Numbered from the stretch's first letter, positions 7,438-15,957 are shown. The stretch: DNA of 30,863 nucleotides from CAZPRY01 sp964589175 (GCA_964589175.1 CAZPRY010000044.1:1-30863); one strand, 5' to 3'. Translations and numbers: made by a program. Notes: generated from the letters alone by a model not told the origin.

Positions 7438-8722
7438 CTATAAAAGCAGACTCTGTAAACACAAATTTAATTCTTCCCGTGAACTCCGATCCCAGAAACG
7501 GCGTATTGTGCGATTTGGATTGGATGTCTTTCCGGCTGAAAATCCACCATTCCTGCGGATCGAAAATCGTCAGGTTGGCCTCCTGTCCCTCCTTCAATTC
7601 GGGCAACGGCAACTGCATGATTTGCGCCGGATTGACCGTCAGCTTTTGAATGAGCTGCAGCAGCGTAAGGTGACCGGGTTTTACCAGGTGGGTCATCGCC
7701 AGTCCGAAAGCACTCTCCAGGCCGATCATCCCGAAGGAAGCCAGATCGAGCGAGGTCTCTTTCGTTTCGTAGGCATGGGGCGCATGGTCGGTCGCAATCG
7801 CATCGATTGTGCCGTCCCGCAATCCCTCGATAATCGCCAGCCGGTCGGCCTCGGTCCGTAGCGGCGGCGCGACCTTGCCATGCGCATCGAAAGAACGCAT
7901 GTACTCATCGGTCAGGGCAAAATGATGCGGGGTGGCCTCGGCGCTGATTTTAACGCCTTCGCTCTTGGCCCGCCGGATCAGTTCCACGGAGGCCCCGGTC
8001 GAGACATGCGGTATGTGCAGGCGTGCGCCGGTAAACTTCGCCAGTGTGATATCGCGGTATATCATGACCTCTTCCGCGATGCCCGGATTCCCGTTTAGCC
8101 CGAGATGCGTGGAGACAATCCCTTCGTTCATGAGACCGTCAGCCCGCAGTTCGATATCCTCGGCGTGGTTGACGATCGCTTTCCCGGTAATTTTTGAATA
8201 TTCGAGGGCGTAGCGCATGAGCTGCGCACTCTGTAAAGGCGTCCCGTCATCCGAGAAGGCCACCGCCCCGGCCCCGGCCAGTTCGACCATATCGGTCAGT
8301 TCCTGCCCGTTGCGCCCCTTGGTTATGGCGGCGATCGGGTAGACCTTCACGGGTAACTTTTCGGCCTGGCGATAAATGAAGCGCACACCGTCCTGTGTGG
8401 CAATCGCCGGTTCCGTATTGGGCATGCAGCAGACCTGCGTAAAACCGCCCGCCAGGGCCGCCCGGCTGCCGCTTTCGATCGTCTCTTCGTCTTCGAATCC
8501 AGGTTCCCGAAAATGCACATGAATATCGATAAAACCGGGCGCTATCGATTTGCCTTTCAAATCGACAATTCTCTTAACGTCCTCCCCGGGAATGGTTTCA
8601 GCAATGGTTTTAATCCGGCCTTTGTCGATCAGAATATCCGCATGATAACTGGTCTCTTTAAACGGATCGACGATGACACCGTTTTTGAATAGGATCTTTT
8701 CTTTTATTTCTTGAATCTGCAT
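7430..8722 (-). CDS. pyrC: Dihydroorotase
   Basis: A 430-residue amidohydrolase that closes carbamoyl-aspartate to dihydroorotate, the third step of pyrimidine synthesis. Metal-binding and catalytic motifs are DIHVHFREPG (66-75, His68 and His70), NHAEDI (185-190), PHVST (238-242) and DHAPH (312-316). The sequence is of the PyrC type I class found next to pyrB. The ATG at 8722 is preceded by an AGGAG ribosome-binding site and starts 9 bp after pyrB, so the two form an operon. Confidence 0.96.
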   Translation of the reverse strand: MQIQEIKEKILFKNGVIVDPFKETSYHADILIDKGRIKTIAETIPGEDVKRIVDLKGKSIAPGFIDIHVHFREPGFEDEETIESGSRAALAGGFTQVCCMPNTEPAIATQDGVRFIYRQAEKLPVKVYPIAAITKGRNGQELTDMVELAGAGAVAFSDDGTPLQSAQLMRYALEYSKITGKAIVNHAEDIELRADGLMNEGIVSTHLGLNGNPGIAEEVMIYRDITLAKFTGARLHIPHVSTGASVELIRRAKSEGVKISAEATPHHFALTDEYMRSFDAHGKVAPPLRTEADRLAIIEGLRDGTIDAIATDHAPHAYETKETSLDLASFGMIGLESAFGLAMTHLVKPGHLTLLQLIQKLTVNPAQIMQLPLPELKEGQEANLTIFDPQEWWIFSRKDIQSKSHNTPFLGSEFTGRIKFVFTESAFIEL

Positions 8723-8731
8723 GGCACTCTC

Positions 8732-9652
8732 CTATTTGGCTCCGGCTAATAAATACAGGACGGCCATCCGTATGGCTACACCATTGAGAACCTGGTGCAG
8801 AATGATGGCGTGTTCCCCATCCGCGACATCCGAGTCGATTTCCACGCCCCGGTTCATGGGCCCCGGATGCAGGATCGTAATCGGTTTTGACAGTTTATCG
8901 AGCCGCTCGCGCGTGATACCGAAAACATTGCGGTATTCACGTAGCGAAGGAATCAGGCCCTTCCCCTGCCGCTCCTTCTGAATGCGCAGCACGTTCACGG
9001 CATCGGCAAATTTTAAAGCCTCATCGAGGTCATGGGTCACTCTCACTCCCAGCGTCTCGATCCCGAACGGCAGAAACGTGGGCGGCGCGCACAACATGAC
9101 ATTGGCACCCATGGTTTTCAGGCCGTGAATGTTGGAGAGCGCAACCCGGCTGTGCAGGATATCGCCGATGATCACGACGTTCATGCCCTGTAAGTCGCCG
9201 ACTTTCTCCTGCAGCGACATCATATCGAGCAGGGCCTGCGTCGGATGCTCATGGGTGCCGTCGCCGGCGTTGATGATTACAGCGTCCACGAAACGGGACA
9301 ATAAGATCGCCGAACCGGGGACCGGGTGACGCATCACGACGACATCAACTTTCATGGCGAAGATATTCTGAATCGTGTCCTTCAGACTTTCACCCTTCTG
9401 CAGGCTACTGGTGGAAGCCGAGAAATTCACGGTGTCCGCCGAAAGCCGTTTCTCCGCCAGTTCGAAGGAGATGCGCGTGCGCGTGGAAGCTTCGAAAAAC
9501 AGGTTCACGACGGTCACGCCCTGTAGCGTCGGTACTTTCTTCACCGGCCTTTCCAGTACTTCACGGAAGGAAAAGGCTGTGTTCAGAATCGCCTGAATAT
9601 CCTCGCGGGGTACTTTTTCCAACCCGAATAAATGTTTGATACTCAGATTCAT
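8732..9652 (-). CDS. pyrB: Aspartate carbamoyltransferase catalytic subunit
   Basis: A 306-residue enzyme that condenses carbamoyl phosphate and aspartate. The carbamoyl-phosphate loop STRTR is at 56-60, the HPTQ motif at 136-139 and PGPMNRGVEI near the C-terminus. Length is standard for the catalytic chain, and no pyrI regulatory chain is present. The ATG overlaps the pyrR stop (ATGA), which shows translational coupling. Confidence 0.97.
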   Translation of the reverse strand: MNLSIKHLFGLEKVPREDIQAILNTAFSFREVLERPVKKVPTLQGVTVVNLFFEASTRTRISFELAEKRLSADTVNFSASTSSLQKGESLKDTIQNIFAMKVDVVVMRHPVPGSAILLSRFVDAVIINAGDGTHEHPTQALLDMMSLQEKVGDLQGMNVVIIGDILHSRVALSNIHGLKTMGANVMLCAPPTFLPFGIETLGVRVTHDLDEALKFADAVNVLRIQKERQGKGLIPSLREYRNVFGITRERLDKLSKPITILHPGPMNRGVEIDSDVADGEHAIILHQVLNGVAIRMAVLYLLAGAK

Positions 9653-10197
9653 CGAACTTCCTCCACTAAAAGAATGCCGTCTTCACCGTCGGTCTCGACA
9701 ACTTTCACGCGTATCTCCTCACCCGGCGCCGTTGGAAAATTCTTGCCTACGTAATCCGGTTTGATGGGCATTTCGCGGTGGCCGCGATCGACCAGAACCG
9801 CCAGTTGAATGCGGGCCGGCCGCCCGAAATCGATCATCGCATCCAGGGCCGCCCGGATCGTCCGGCCGGTGTAAATCACATCATCCACCAGAATCAGTAT
9901 CTTGTTGTCAACATTAAACGGGATGTTCGTCACTTCGATCGAAGGCAGTTTGTGAGTGGTGCGAAAATCATCACGATACATGACCACGTCCAGCACACCC
10001 AGCGGTAATTTTACATTTTCGATCTTTTCGATTTTTTCGACAATCCTCTTGGCCAGATACTCGCCGCGCGTACGGATGCCGATAATCGCTATATTTTCGA
10101 TGCCTTTGCATTTTTCGATAATTTCATGCGCCAGCCGTGTCAGGGTTCTGTCCATGGCCTTCTCATCGGCCAGTTTGGATTTCACTTTAAAATTCAT
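9649..10197 (-). CDS. pyrR: PyrR: pyr attenuation regulator / uracil phosphoribosyltransferase
   Basis: A 182-residue type I phosphoribosyltransferase-fold protein. The PRPP-binding loop LVDDVIYTGRT is at about residues 103-113, and RGHREMPIKPDYVGKN further on is typical of PyrR. In the family, UMP-loaded PyrR binds a leader hairpin and promotes termination ahead of the pyr genes, with a weaker uracil phosphoribosyltransferase activity. GAGGAGGAAGC before the ATG is a very strong ribosome-binding site. It heads the pyrRBC operon, and a candidate target hairpin and terminator lie in its own leader, as expected for autoregulation. Confidence 0.96.
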   Translation of the reverse strand: MNFKVKSKLADEKAMDRTLTRLAHEIIEKCKGIENIAIIGIRTRGEYLAKRIVEKIEKIENVKLPLGVLDVVMYRDDFRTTHKLPSIEVTNIPFNVDNKILILVDDVIYTGRTIRAALDAMIDFGRPARIQLAVLVDRGHREMPIKPDYVGKNFPTAPGEEIRVKVVETDGEDGILLVEEVR

Positions 10198-10212
10198 GCT
10201 TCCTCCTCAATA

Positions 10213-10242
10213 AATAAAAAAATCCACCCCTGCGGCGGATTT
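10213..10242 (-). terminator. Leader terminator (attenuator) ahead of pyrR
   Basis: On the minus strand AAATCCGCC (10242-10234) pairs with GGTGGATTT (10228-10220) around a five-base loop. One pair is a G-U wobble. A run of U follows. It lies upstream of the pyrR ribosome-binding site, so it would stop the operon before its first gene, the position expected of an attenuator. Confidence 0.8.
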
Positions 10243-10256
10243 ACTCTTTTTATTTT

Positions 10257-10289
10257 GCCTTTGCCAACTCACGGGTTGCTTTTAAAGGC
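10257..10289 (-). promoter_or_regulatory. Candidate PyrR-binding hairpin in the pyr leader
   Basis: The minus-strand RNA folds as outer stem GCCUUU/AAAGGC, a purine-rich 5' internal bulge (AAAAG), upper stem CAAC/GUUG and hexaloop CCGUGA. The known PyrR site has a terminal hexaloop of the form CNGNGA over a short stem with a purine bulge; this loop fits that form exactly, although the stem sequence differs. It lies 14 bases before the terminator. A possible antiterminator pairs 10315-10325 with 10237-10247 (9 of 11 pairs), but this is weaker. Confidence 0.65.
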
Positions 10290-10442
10290 TCCTCTTTAAA
10301 TGTTGCGGAAATTTAGAGAATATCCATCAATATACCAATGGTTTTATCGATCAGATTTTCAGCATAAATCTCGCAGTCAGAACGGTCCGGCATGCTGCGA
10401 ATGATCGTTCGCCTTGCCACAATCCTTAACTGCCATCGATAC

Positions 10443-10479
10443 GCTAAGGGCCGCAAGAATGACACCTGCGGCCCTTAGC
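10443..10479 (-). terminator. Stem-loop downstream of the AraC-type gene
   Basis: A perfect 13-bp inverted repeat (10443-10455 with 10467-10479) with an 11-base loop starts eight bases after the end of the regulator gene. The stem GCTAAGGGCCGCA is G+C-rich, but no U-run follows. It is therefore a terminator-like or mRNA-stabilising hairpin rather than a textbook terminator. The 150 bp between it and the pyr leader hold no gene that I can see. Confidence 0.6.
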
Positions 10480-10487
10480 TGAAATTT

Positions 10488-11480
10488 CTACAGCGGTTTT
10501 ACCGGGATGACAATATCGACGATGTGCTTCCCTTCTAGATGCTCCTTGGGATCGTTCAGACAGTGCTCGTAGCAGGGACCGTCCGCCGGCTGATAGCCGC
10601 TGTCCGGCAACCAGCTGCCGCAAACGGCATCCCAGGCCTGGCCGAATTCGTCCACGTTCAACTCGAAACGGGCGAAGGCGTACTTGCCCGCCGGCAGGGA
10701 CATCTTGCCAATCTCACCATCGACCTTCGTATCCTTCGGGACCGTGATGCAAACGCTGAGGCGCAGCTTGGATGCCTCCGTGAGATTTGGATCATCATGG
10801 TAAATGTTCAGAATCTGGGTTTCCGGAAAGTTCAGCAGCCCCCGCGGCCCGGCCCATTTCATCAACTTCTCATACAGTCGCCGAAACAAGGCCTCGTCCC
10901 CGGCATAGGGTCCGATATGGCGTACGTAGGCCAGCTGCATTTCCGGCATTTCCTTGACTTCCACCTGAAATTCCAATTGACGCTTTTCCTTCATTTTTAA
11001 CCTCCAAATTTGGTTTTTCGTTGCAGCGTCAATGTAGGACGAAACCAGGTCGAATTCTTTCCCGATCTTGCCATGCAGTTGATGATCCTTGCCTTTCGTT
11101 TGCCGAATCTTGCTCTTTTCGAGACGATAGCGGGTCCGCCACTGGCTGGCGCTGATTCCGTAGCTTTCTTTAAACGCCCGCGCAAAAGAAGCCGAACCGG
11201 AGAAGCCGCAATCCAGGGCAATTTCCGTGATGCTCTTTTGGGGATTGCCGGCCAGTTGCGCAACCGCTTTCTCGATGCGGATACGCTGAATAAATTGATT
11301 CAGCGTTTCTCCGACCATTGCCCCAAAAATGCGGTGAAAGTGGAACGGTGAAAAATTCGCCACACCCGCCAGGGTGCTTAGGGTGAGTTCACTCCGAATA
11401 TTCGTTTCGATAAAATCGATCACCCGGTTGATCCGGGCAATATATTCTTCGCGCCGGAATTGCGGCCCGTCTTTTTTCAT
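10488..11480 (-). CDS. AraC-family regulator with GyrI-like effector domain
   Basis: A 330-residue transcription factor. Residues about 13-115 form the double helix-turn-helix AraC domain, including FSPFHFHRIFGAMVGE and the second helix region IALDCGFSGSASFARAFK. Residues about 167-330 resemble the GyrI-like ligand-binding domain (AraC_E_bind), with the typical AYVRHIGPY strand and a late segment around WLPDSGYQPADGPCYE. Such proteins usually sense hydrophobic or cationic small molecules and activate efflux or stress genes. GGGAGAAGCGAG precedes the ATG. Neighbours give no clue to its target, so no substrate is assigned. Confidence 0.9.
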   Translation of the reverse strand: MKKDGPQFRREEYIARINRVIDFIETNIRSELTLSTLAGVANFSPFHFHRIFGAMVGETLNQFIQRIRIEKAVAQLAGNPQKSITEIALDCGFSGSASFARAFKESYGISASQWRTRYRLEKSKIRQTKGKDHQLHGKIGKEFDLVSSYIDAATKNQIWRLKMKEKRQLEFQVEVKEMPEMQLAYVRHIGPYAGDEALFRRLYEKLMKWAGPRGLLNFPETQILNIYHDDPNLTEASKLRLSVCITVPKDTKVDGEIGKMSLPAGKYAFARFELNVDEFGQAWDAVCGSWLPDSGYQPADGPCYEHCLNDPKEHLEGKHIVDIVIPVKPL

Positions 11481-11602
11481 CTCGCTTCTCCCGGTGCCGG
11501 CTGAGCACGTGGTTTAATTCCTATCGCCGGTTCAATTTATCCATCCCGCAGGAAAATATGAATAAAATCATCCGCCTAAAAATCGCAGCGGATTTAAAAA
11601 TG

Positions 11603-11631
11603 AAGAAGCGGACCTGATCGACCCGCCTCTT
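11603..11631 (-). terminator. Terminator-like hairpin after the ankyrin/MBL gene
   Basis: AAGAAGCGG (11603-11611) and CCGCCTCTT (11623-11631) form a 9-bp stem with one wobble. On the minus strand it is followed by a short T-rich stretch. It lies about 30 bp past the stop of the upstream gene. Confidence 0.55.
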
Positions 11632-11661
11632 AGATTCTGTTACGTCATGAAGTTTTAAACC

Positions 11662-13497
11662 TCAATTTGCCACGACGTACTTCCCGCGATGATATTTAAA
11701 CCGGTCGCCCCGGTTCATGGCACAAATAATCGGCGCCTGCGTGTTGCGTTGTTCCGCCTCCTTGCGAAAATCAAACGTCCGGAAGCTGAAGTATTCACCA
11801 TTGTGCATCGGGAAAACCGCTATCGGCTTTAATTTATTGATTGCATAAAAATCACCGGTCCAGACCGCGACATAATCGCCGAAATTACAGCCGCTGACCG
11901 GGAGAAAAGCCAGGTCCACTTTTGTATTCCCGGCTGCCAGCCAGTCGATTTCGGGGCAGTAATCGCCCGAAAGATCGCGGTTACGATTGACGTGATCGCC
12001 GCTGTGAAAGATCGTCACGTCGTCGGCTTTGACCCAAAATCCAACTCCCGAATCGTTAGAATAAATCGTGCGCACCTCGACGCCGTCGATATTGCGCTTC
12101 TCGCGGGCATTCATAAAGATATATTCGCGATCGGTTTCCGGCTGAAAACCGAGTACATAGTTAATTTTGCTCAGTGAATCTGCCCAGGAAAATATCCTTG
12201 GATCGAAATGATCACCATGCTCGTGGGAGACGAAGACGATCACTTTCTGATCTTTGATCTCCGCCGGATTGATGTAGCCGCCGGCCAATGTCAGGTTGGT
12301 CGGTTTTTGGGCTGTCTCGAAATAGTCAAAAACCAACAGGTGATTTTTAGTTTTGATCGCCCAGCCGCTGTGCCCGAGATACCAGATTACGGCATCATTT
12401 TTCTTTAACTTGCGCTGCAAGTCCGGCGAGTAGCCATAATTCGTTTCGTAACCGGCGTCGCTCGCTCCGTTTTTCAGAAGCATCCCGGCTGTCCCGCGAT
12501 GACCGTATAAAGCCGCATAACGCAACGGTGTGGCCCCGGAATTATCCTTCGCATTAACCGCCACACCGGCTTCCACCAGTGGACCGACCACATCTGGATA
12601 ATCCCGGATAGCAGTGATATGCAGCAGATTTTGTCCCGAAACCGGATCTGTGATTTTGGTATCTGCTCCATGCTCAATGAATAATTTGGCGATATTGAGC
12701 CTGCCTGTTTTCATAGCTATCAAAAGAGGCGTTTCCCCGTCATTATCGGACTCATTCAGCGGCGCCCCATTCTCCACCAGAATATTGACAATCTCCGACT
12801 GAGCGTAAACGGCCCAGAGCAATGGAGTCGTACCCATATTGTTTCTCGCATTTGCGTCCGCACCGTGCTCCATCAGCATCCGAACTGCATCGACGCGGTG
12901 GCGGTCAACCGCCCCATGCAGCGCTGTATTGCCGTCGTGATCAGTGGCATTCACTGAAGCGCCCCTTTCCAGCAGATATTCCAGTCCGGCCGTTCTATTC
13001 GAACCGGCCGCCAGATGGATTGCCCGGCGTCCGTTGGTCGTGGTGAGCGCCGTATCGGCGCCCCGCTCTTCAAAGTATTTCATCAACTCAACATGACCAT
13101 AAGAAGCCGCAAACAGATAGGGCGTCATTCCAAAGTTATCCTGCTCATTGATATTCGATCCGTTTTCCAGTAGAATTCTGACAATTTCCAGTTGCCCGGT
13201 AGCAGCAGCGTTATGCAGGGCGTTGCTACCTTCAGTATCACCGGCTGCGATATCGGCGCCCCTTTCCAGCAACAGGCGGACAACTGCGGCCTGTCCATTG
13301 GCCGCCGCCAGAATCAAAGGCGTCAGGTTGTTTTCATCTCGTTGCTCTAATAAAGCCGGATTTTCCGATAGCAATGCGGCGACCTGATCGACGCTCCCCG
13401 ATTGGATGGCCGCTTGAAACGGCTGCTGGGCAAGGCCAAGCGTCGCACCAAACAACAACAGCAACACAAACCCATTCAATCGAACGGTGTACTTCAT
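11662..13497 (-). CDS. Secreted ankyrin-repeat protein with C-terminal metallo-beta-lactamase fold
   Basis: A 611-residue protein. Residues 1-24 are a signal peptide (hydrophobic FVLLLLFGATLGLA then Q). Residues about 27-345 hold roughly nine to ten ankyrin repeats with the usual GxTPLxxAxxxG and LLxxGAD pattern. Residues about 368-600 are a metallo-beta-lactamase-fold domain of the UlaG-like type, with the metal site HEHGDH at 425-430, SGDH at 499-502 and His565 in FPMHNG. This suggests a metal-dependent hydrolase outside the cytoplasm, with ankyrin repeats used for binding partners. The substrate is unknown. The gene is alone on its transcript, between two hairpins. The fusion is uncommon but the frame is uninterrupted. 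Confidence 0.9.
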   Translation of the reverse strand: MKYTVRLNGFVLLLLFGATLGLAQQPFQAAIQSGSVDQVAALLSENPALLEQRDENNLTPLILAAANGQAAVVRLLLERGADIAAGDTEGSNALHNAAATGQLEIVRILLENGSNINEQDNFGMTPYLFAASYGHVELMKYFEERGADTALTTTNGRRAIHLAAGSNRTAGLEYLLERGASVNATDHDGNTALHGAVDRHRVDAVRMLMEHGADANARNNMGTTPLLWAVYAQSEIVNILVENGAPLNESDNDGETPLLIAMKTGRLNIAKLFIEHGADTKITDPVSGQNLLHITAIRDYPDVVGPLVEAGVAVNAKDNSGATPLRYAALYGHRGTAGMLLKNGASDAGYETNYGYSPDLQRKLKKNDAVIWYLGHSGWAIKTKNHLLVFDYFETAQKPTNLTLAGGYINPAEIKDQKVIVFVSHEHGDHFDPRIFSWADSLSKINYVLGFQPETDREYIFMNAREKRNIDGVEVRTIYSNDSGVGFWVKADDVTIFHSGDHVNRNRDLSGDYCPEIDWLAAGNTKVDLAFLPVSGCNFGDYVAVWTGDFYAINKLKPIAVFPMHNGEYFSFRTFDFRKEAEQRNTQAPIICAMNRGDRFKYHRGKYVVAN

Positions 13498-13587
13498 CTT
13501 TCCCCTCCTCGATTTCTAATACTAGCATTTTGACTCTATTGTGGATGCCCGATTCCTGCATTGGGTTGTCACGTACTTCTTTTTTTA

Positions 13588-13621
13588 TATAAAAAACGGC
13601 CGCCCTGCCCGGACAGCCGTT
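13588..13621 (-). terminator. Intrinsic terminator after the DUF6515-like gene
   Basis: An 11-bp stem (13595-13605 with 13611-13621, including two wobbles) with a five-base loop, followed on the minus strand by TTTTTT. It lies about 25 bp past the stop of the gene upstream. Confidence 0.85.
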
Positions 13622-13643
13622 CTATCTCTGGCAAACAAGTGCT

Positions 13644-14216
13644 TTACTTTTCGGATTCAACCGATGATGCGAACTGAATCGAGGCAATATCCGCAATATC
13701 GATCTCGCGGATCTCACCATCAACATCCAGCTGCACGACGCTCTGGGTCCCGCCGATGAAGACACCCTTCAATATCGTACCATCCTGCATCTTTACGGTA
13801 TCGAATCCACTCTCCATCGCACTCCTGGCGTCGGCCGGTTTTTCCACTACCGTATAAAAATCTTCATCGGGATAGTACCGATAGTAGGTTCCGTAGTAAT
13901 AATAATAGGGAATCCCAGCACAATAAAAACGGATGTACGCTGGCGGCAGCACCCGGATGCGGGCTCCAATAGGCGCCCGGGTTACGATGAAACCGGTCCG
14001 GCCATTCCGGTAAAAGACACCGCGATTATAATAGTAGGGCGTACGATTGACGATCATCCGCGAATGATCGTGCGGTAGATGCGTGACTACTTTCCCGTGA
14101 CCGCCGGTTCGGTGACGAACCGTTTTCTGAGGAGGACTTGCCAATGCAGTCAATGAAAAGAGAACAACCAGGAGCACTATCCATCCGGAATGACTGCTCA
14201 AATTTCGCTCTTTCAT
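13644..14216 (-). CDS. DUF6515-like secreted protein
   Basis: A 190-residue protein with a signal peptide (WIVLLVVLFSLTALA then S). A mature region rich in tyrosine and arginine follows, with GVFYRNGRTGFIVTRAPIGA, RVLPPAY and the tyrosine cluster YYYYYGTYYRYYP, the hallmark of the DUF6515 family of exported proteins of unknown function. The C-terminal 65 residues look like a small beta domain (MQDGTILKGVFIGGT) reminiscent of an SH3-like or Sm-like fold. The start at ATG 14216 is chosen because it begins the signal peptide directly; the longer frame to 14282 adds residues before it. It is followed by its own terminator, so it is probably monocistronic. No function can be assigned. Confidence 0.8.
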   Translation of the reverse strand: MKERNLSSHSGWIVLLVVLFSLTALASPPQKTVRHRTGGHGKVVTHLPHDHSRMIVNRTPYYYNRGVFYRNGRTGFIVTRAPIGARIRVLPPAYIRFYCAGIPYYYYYGTYYRYYPDEDFYTVVEKPADARSAMESGFDTVKMQDGTILKGVFIGGTQSVVQLDVDGEIREIDIADIASIQFASSVESEK

Positions 14217-14410
14217 AATATCCGCCTTTCCCTTTATGTTTTGCATCAAATTTCTGCAATATGCAATTCGTACTTTAGACAACCGAAAAAATCGGATGGT
14301 TAAAATATTTTAACGATAATTGTGATTCTGATCAAGATGCTGCCTGACAGAAAAGTTGATTATGGATATTAAGATGGAAAATGACCGGTCCGATGCCTCC
14401 GAGGCCGAAC

Positions 14411-14896
14411 TCAAAGCCCCCAGCGTCCACCGGATAATCGGAAGAGCAAATAATCATAGGAATTGCCGGAGAGATTGCCCAGACGGATCATACGCAGAAC
14501 GATTTCGATCATGCGGGCGCGGTCCCGACCGTATTGTATATAGAGTTTTTCGCGTAGTTCGGGGTCCGGCTTTGCGTTCTGCTCGGCCCAGTGCTGGGCA
14601 TAGAGCAGGGCGGTTAATTCTTCCGGTTCGGGATTGCGAACCTCTCCGCCCAGCAGGTTTTCAATCTCCGCCCGCTCGAATCCCATACGAAGCGCCAGCC
14701 AGGTATGGTAATAGTTACAGTAGCGGCAGCCGTTCACGGCCGTCACGGCCATCATCAGGCGCTCTTGGAATTCGGGGCTGACCCAGCCGCGAAACTTATT
14801 GCGGATGATCCGGGGTATGCGAGTCATCAGGAAAAAAATATCTATCAGAAAGGAAAGCGGATTGTGATAATAGCGTTTGCGGAATTCGTTTTTCAT
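14411..14896 (-). CDS. Carboxymuconolactone-decarboxylase/AhpD-like protein
   Basis: A 161-residue protein with the AhpD-like signature CRYC at residues 57-60 followed by His64 (CNYYH). In this family the two cysteines and the histidine form a thiol redox or acid-base site, used in peroxide defence or in decarboxylation. A hydrophobic stretch near residues 14-25 precedes the domain. The ATG at 14896 is preferred; the frame remains open to a TTG at 14950, and neither start has a strong ribosome-binding site. It stands alone, transcribed away from the porin gene. Whether it acts in redox or catabolism is undetermined. Confidence 0.82.
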   Translation of the reverse strand: MKNEFRKRYYHNPLSFLIDIFFLMTRIPRIIRNKFRGWVSPEFQERLMMAVTAVNGCRYCNYYHTWLALRMGFERAEIENLLGGEVRNPEPEELTALLYAQHWAEQNAKPDPELREKLYIQYGRDRARMIEIVLRMIRLGNLSGNSYDYLLFRLSGGRWGL

Positions 14897-15030
14897 GGAT
14901 TGCAATTTAGACCGATTGCGACGGAATCCCCAGAAATTAAATGAGATCAATAAATCGCAGCACCCTCACAATGATTATTCCGATATCCTGCTTCAGCAAC
15001 GTGAGGGATAACGTCGATGAATGGAACTCC

Positions 15031-15252
15031 GGCACAATTACCGCCGGCTATGCCTCCGTGTCGCGTTTGCTTCAATAATTATTGGTTTTCTTGCCGGTAT
15101 AATTGTAGTATTGAGTGTAGTGTTCATTGACAAAGTTATTGAAATAAACGATCCGATTGAGGGTATCCGAAGATGAAGAATTGCGCGGTCTTATTACCGG
15201 CGGACATAGCATGGAGGCCTGCAATGGATCCCAGATATTCATGACTCAGTGA
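15031..15252 (+). pseudogene. Decayed ammonium-transporter (Amt) gene remnant
   Basis: Three pieces in two reading frames resemble successive parts of an Amt transporter. Frame 15031-15063 gives GTITAGYASVS (compare GLVAITAGxxFVS). Frame 15060-15173 gives ASIIIGFLAGIIVVLSVVFI, then DKV, then a NDPI segment matching the late transmembrane helix and DDPVGA motif. Frame 15169-15252 gives EDEELRGLITGGHSMEAC, then NGSQIF, matching the cytosolic tail. The stretch normally joining the last two (GAISVHG and two helices) is deleted, and both junctions change frame. Nothing convincing of the N-terminal half was seen upstream. Homology is recalled, not searched. Confidence 0.75.
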
Positions 15253-15306
15253 TTGAATGTTAGACGCTATCATGAATAAGATAAATCAGCAGAAAGGATG
15301 TGTAAA

Positions 15307-15957
15307 ATGAAATTGAAATCAATAACGATTACAATCCTGGCCGTCCTATCCCTCAGTGGATCGGCTTTTGCCCAATTCAGTATCGGAAGTGATCTGGTCA
15401 GCCGCTATGTGTGGCGCGGGACGGATTTTGGAAATGCGGCCAGCGTCCAGCCATCCTTATCCTACGCTCTTGGAAATTTTGAAATCGGCGCCTGGGCTTC
15501 CTATCCGATTTTTTCGGATTCATCGAGAATAGGAGTGAATGAAAACGATCTCTATTTATTCTACAGAATCGGGAACCTGGGAATCACACTGAACGATTAT
15601 TATTTTCCCGAGGCGAATCAGCTCTTCAATTATAAGAGTGACGATGCCATCCACCTGCTTGAGATCAGCGCTTCCTACAATTTCGGAAAATTCAGCCTGT
15701 TGGGCGGATTCTTTTTTTCCGGCGATACGGATAATTCGACCTATTTCGAAGCCGGATATAATTTTTACGAAAAAGATGAAATCACGGCAAACCTGACAGT
15801 GGGAGCAGGAAACGGTTTTTATTCAGTCGGAGATGGTTTTGGGCTGGTGAATATCGGACTGACGGTGTCTAAAGGCCCCGGATATGTCGCCTATGTCGTG
15901 AATCCGGACCAGGAGACCAATTTCCTTGTCTTTGGCTTTAGCATCAGTCTGGACTAG
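15307..15957 (+). CDS. Putative outer-membrane porin, TorF/Gcw_chp-like
   Basis: A 216-residue protein with a clear signal peptide (ITITILAVLSLSGSAFA then Q). The rest is made of alternating aromatic/hydrophobic strands and ends in a beta-strand (FLVFGFSISLD), as in outer-membrane barrels. The SDLVSRYVWRGTDFGN start and the SVQPSLSYALGNFEIGAWAS strand are characteristic of the TorF (Gcw_chp) family of putative porins. ATG 15307 is chosen over the in-frame ATG at 15298 because AAAGGA is correctly spaced only from the former. The gene lies 54 bp after the dead amt gene; this porin family is often found beside ammonium transporters, so the pair may once have been a unit. Confidence 0.85.
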   Translation: MKLKSITITILAVLSLSGSAFAQFSIGSDLVSRYVWRGTDFGNAASVQPSLSYALGNFEIGAWASYPIFSDSSRIGVNENDLYLFYRIGNLGITLNDYYFPEANQLFNYKSDDAIHLLEISASYNFGKFSLLGGFFFSGDTDNSTYFEAGYNFYEKDEITANLTVGAGNGFYSVGDGFGLVNIGLTVSKGPGYVAYVVNPDQETNFLVFGFSISLD

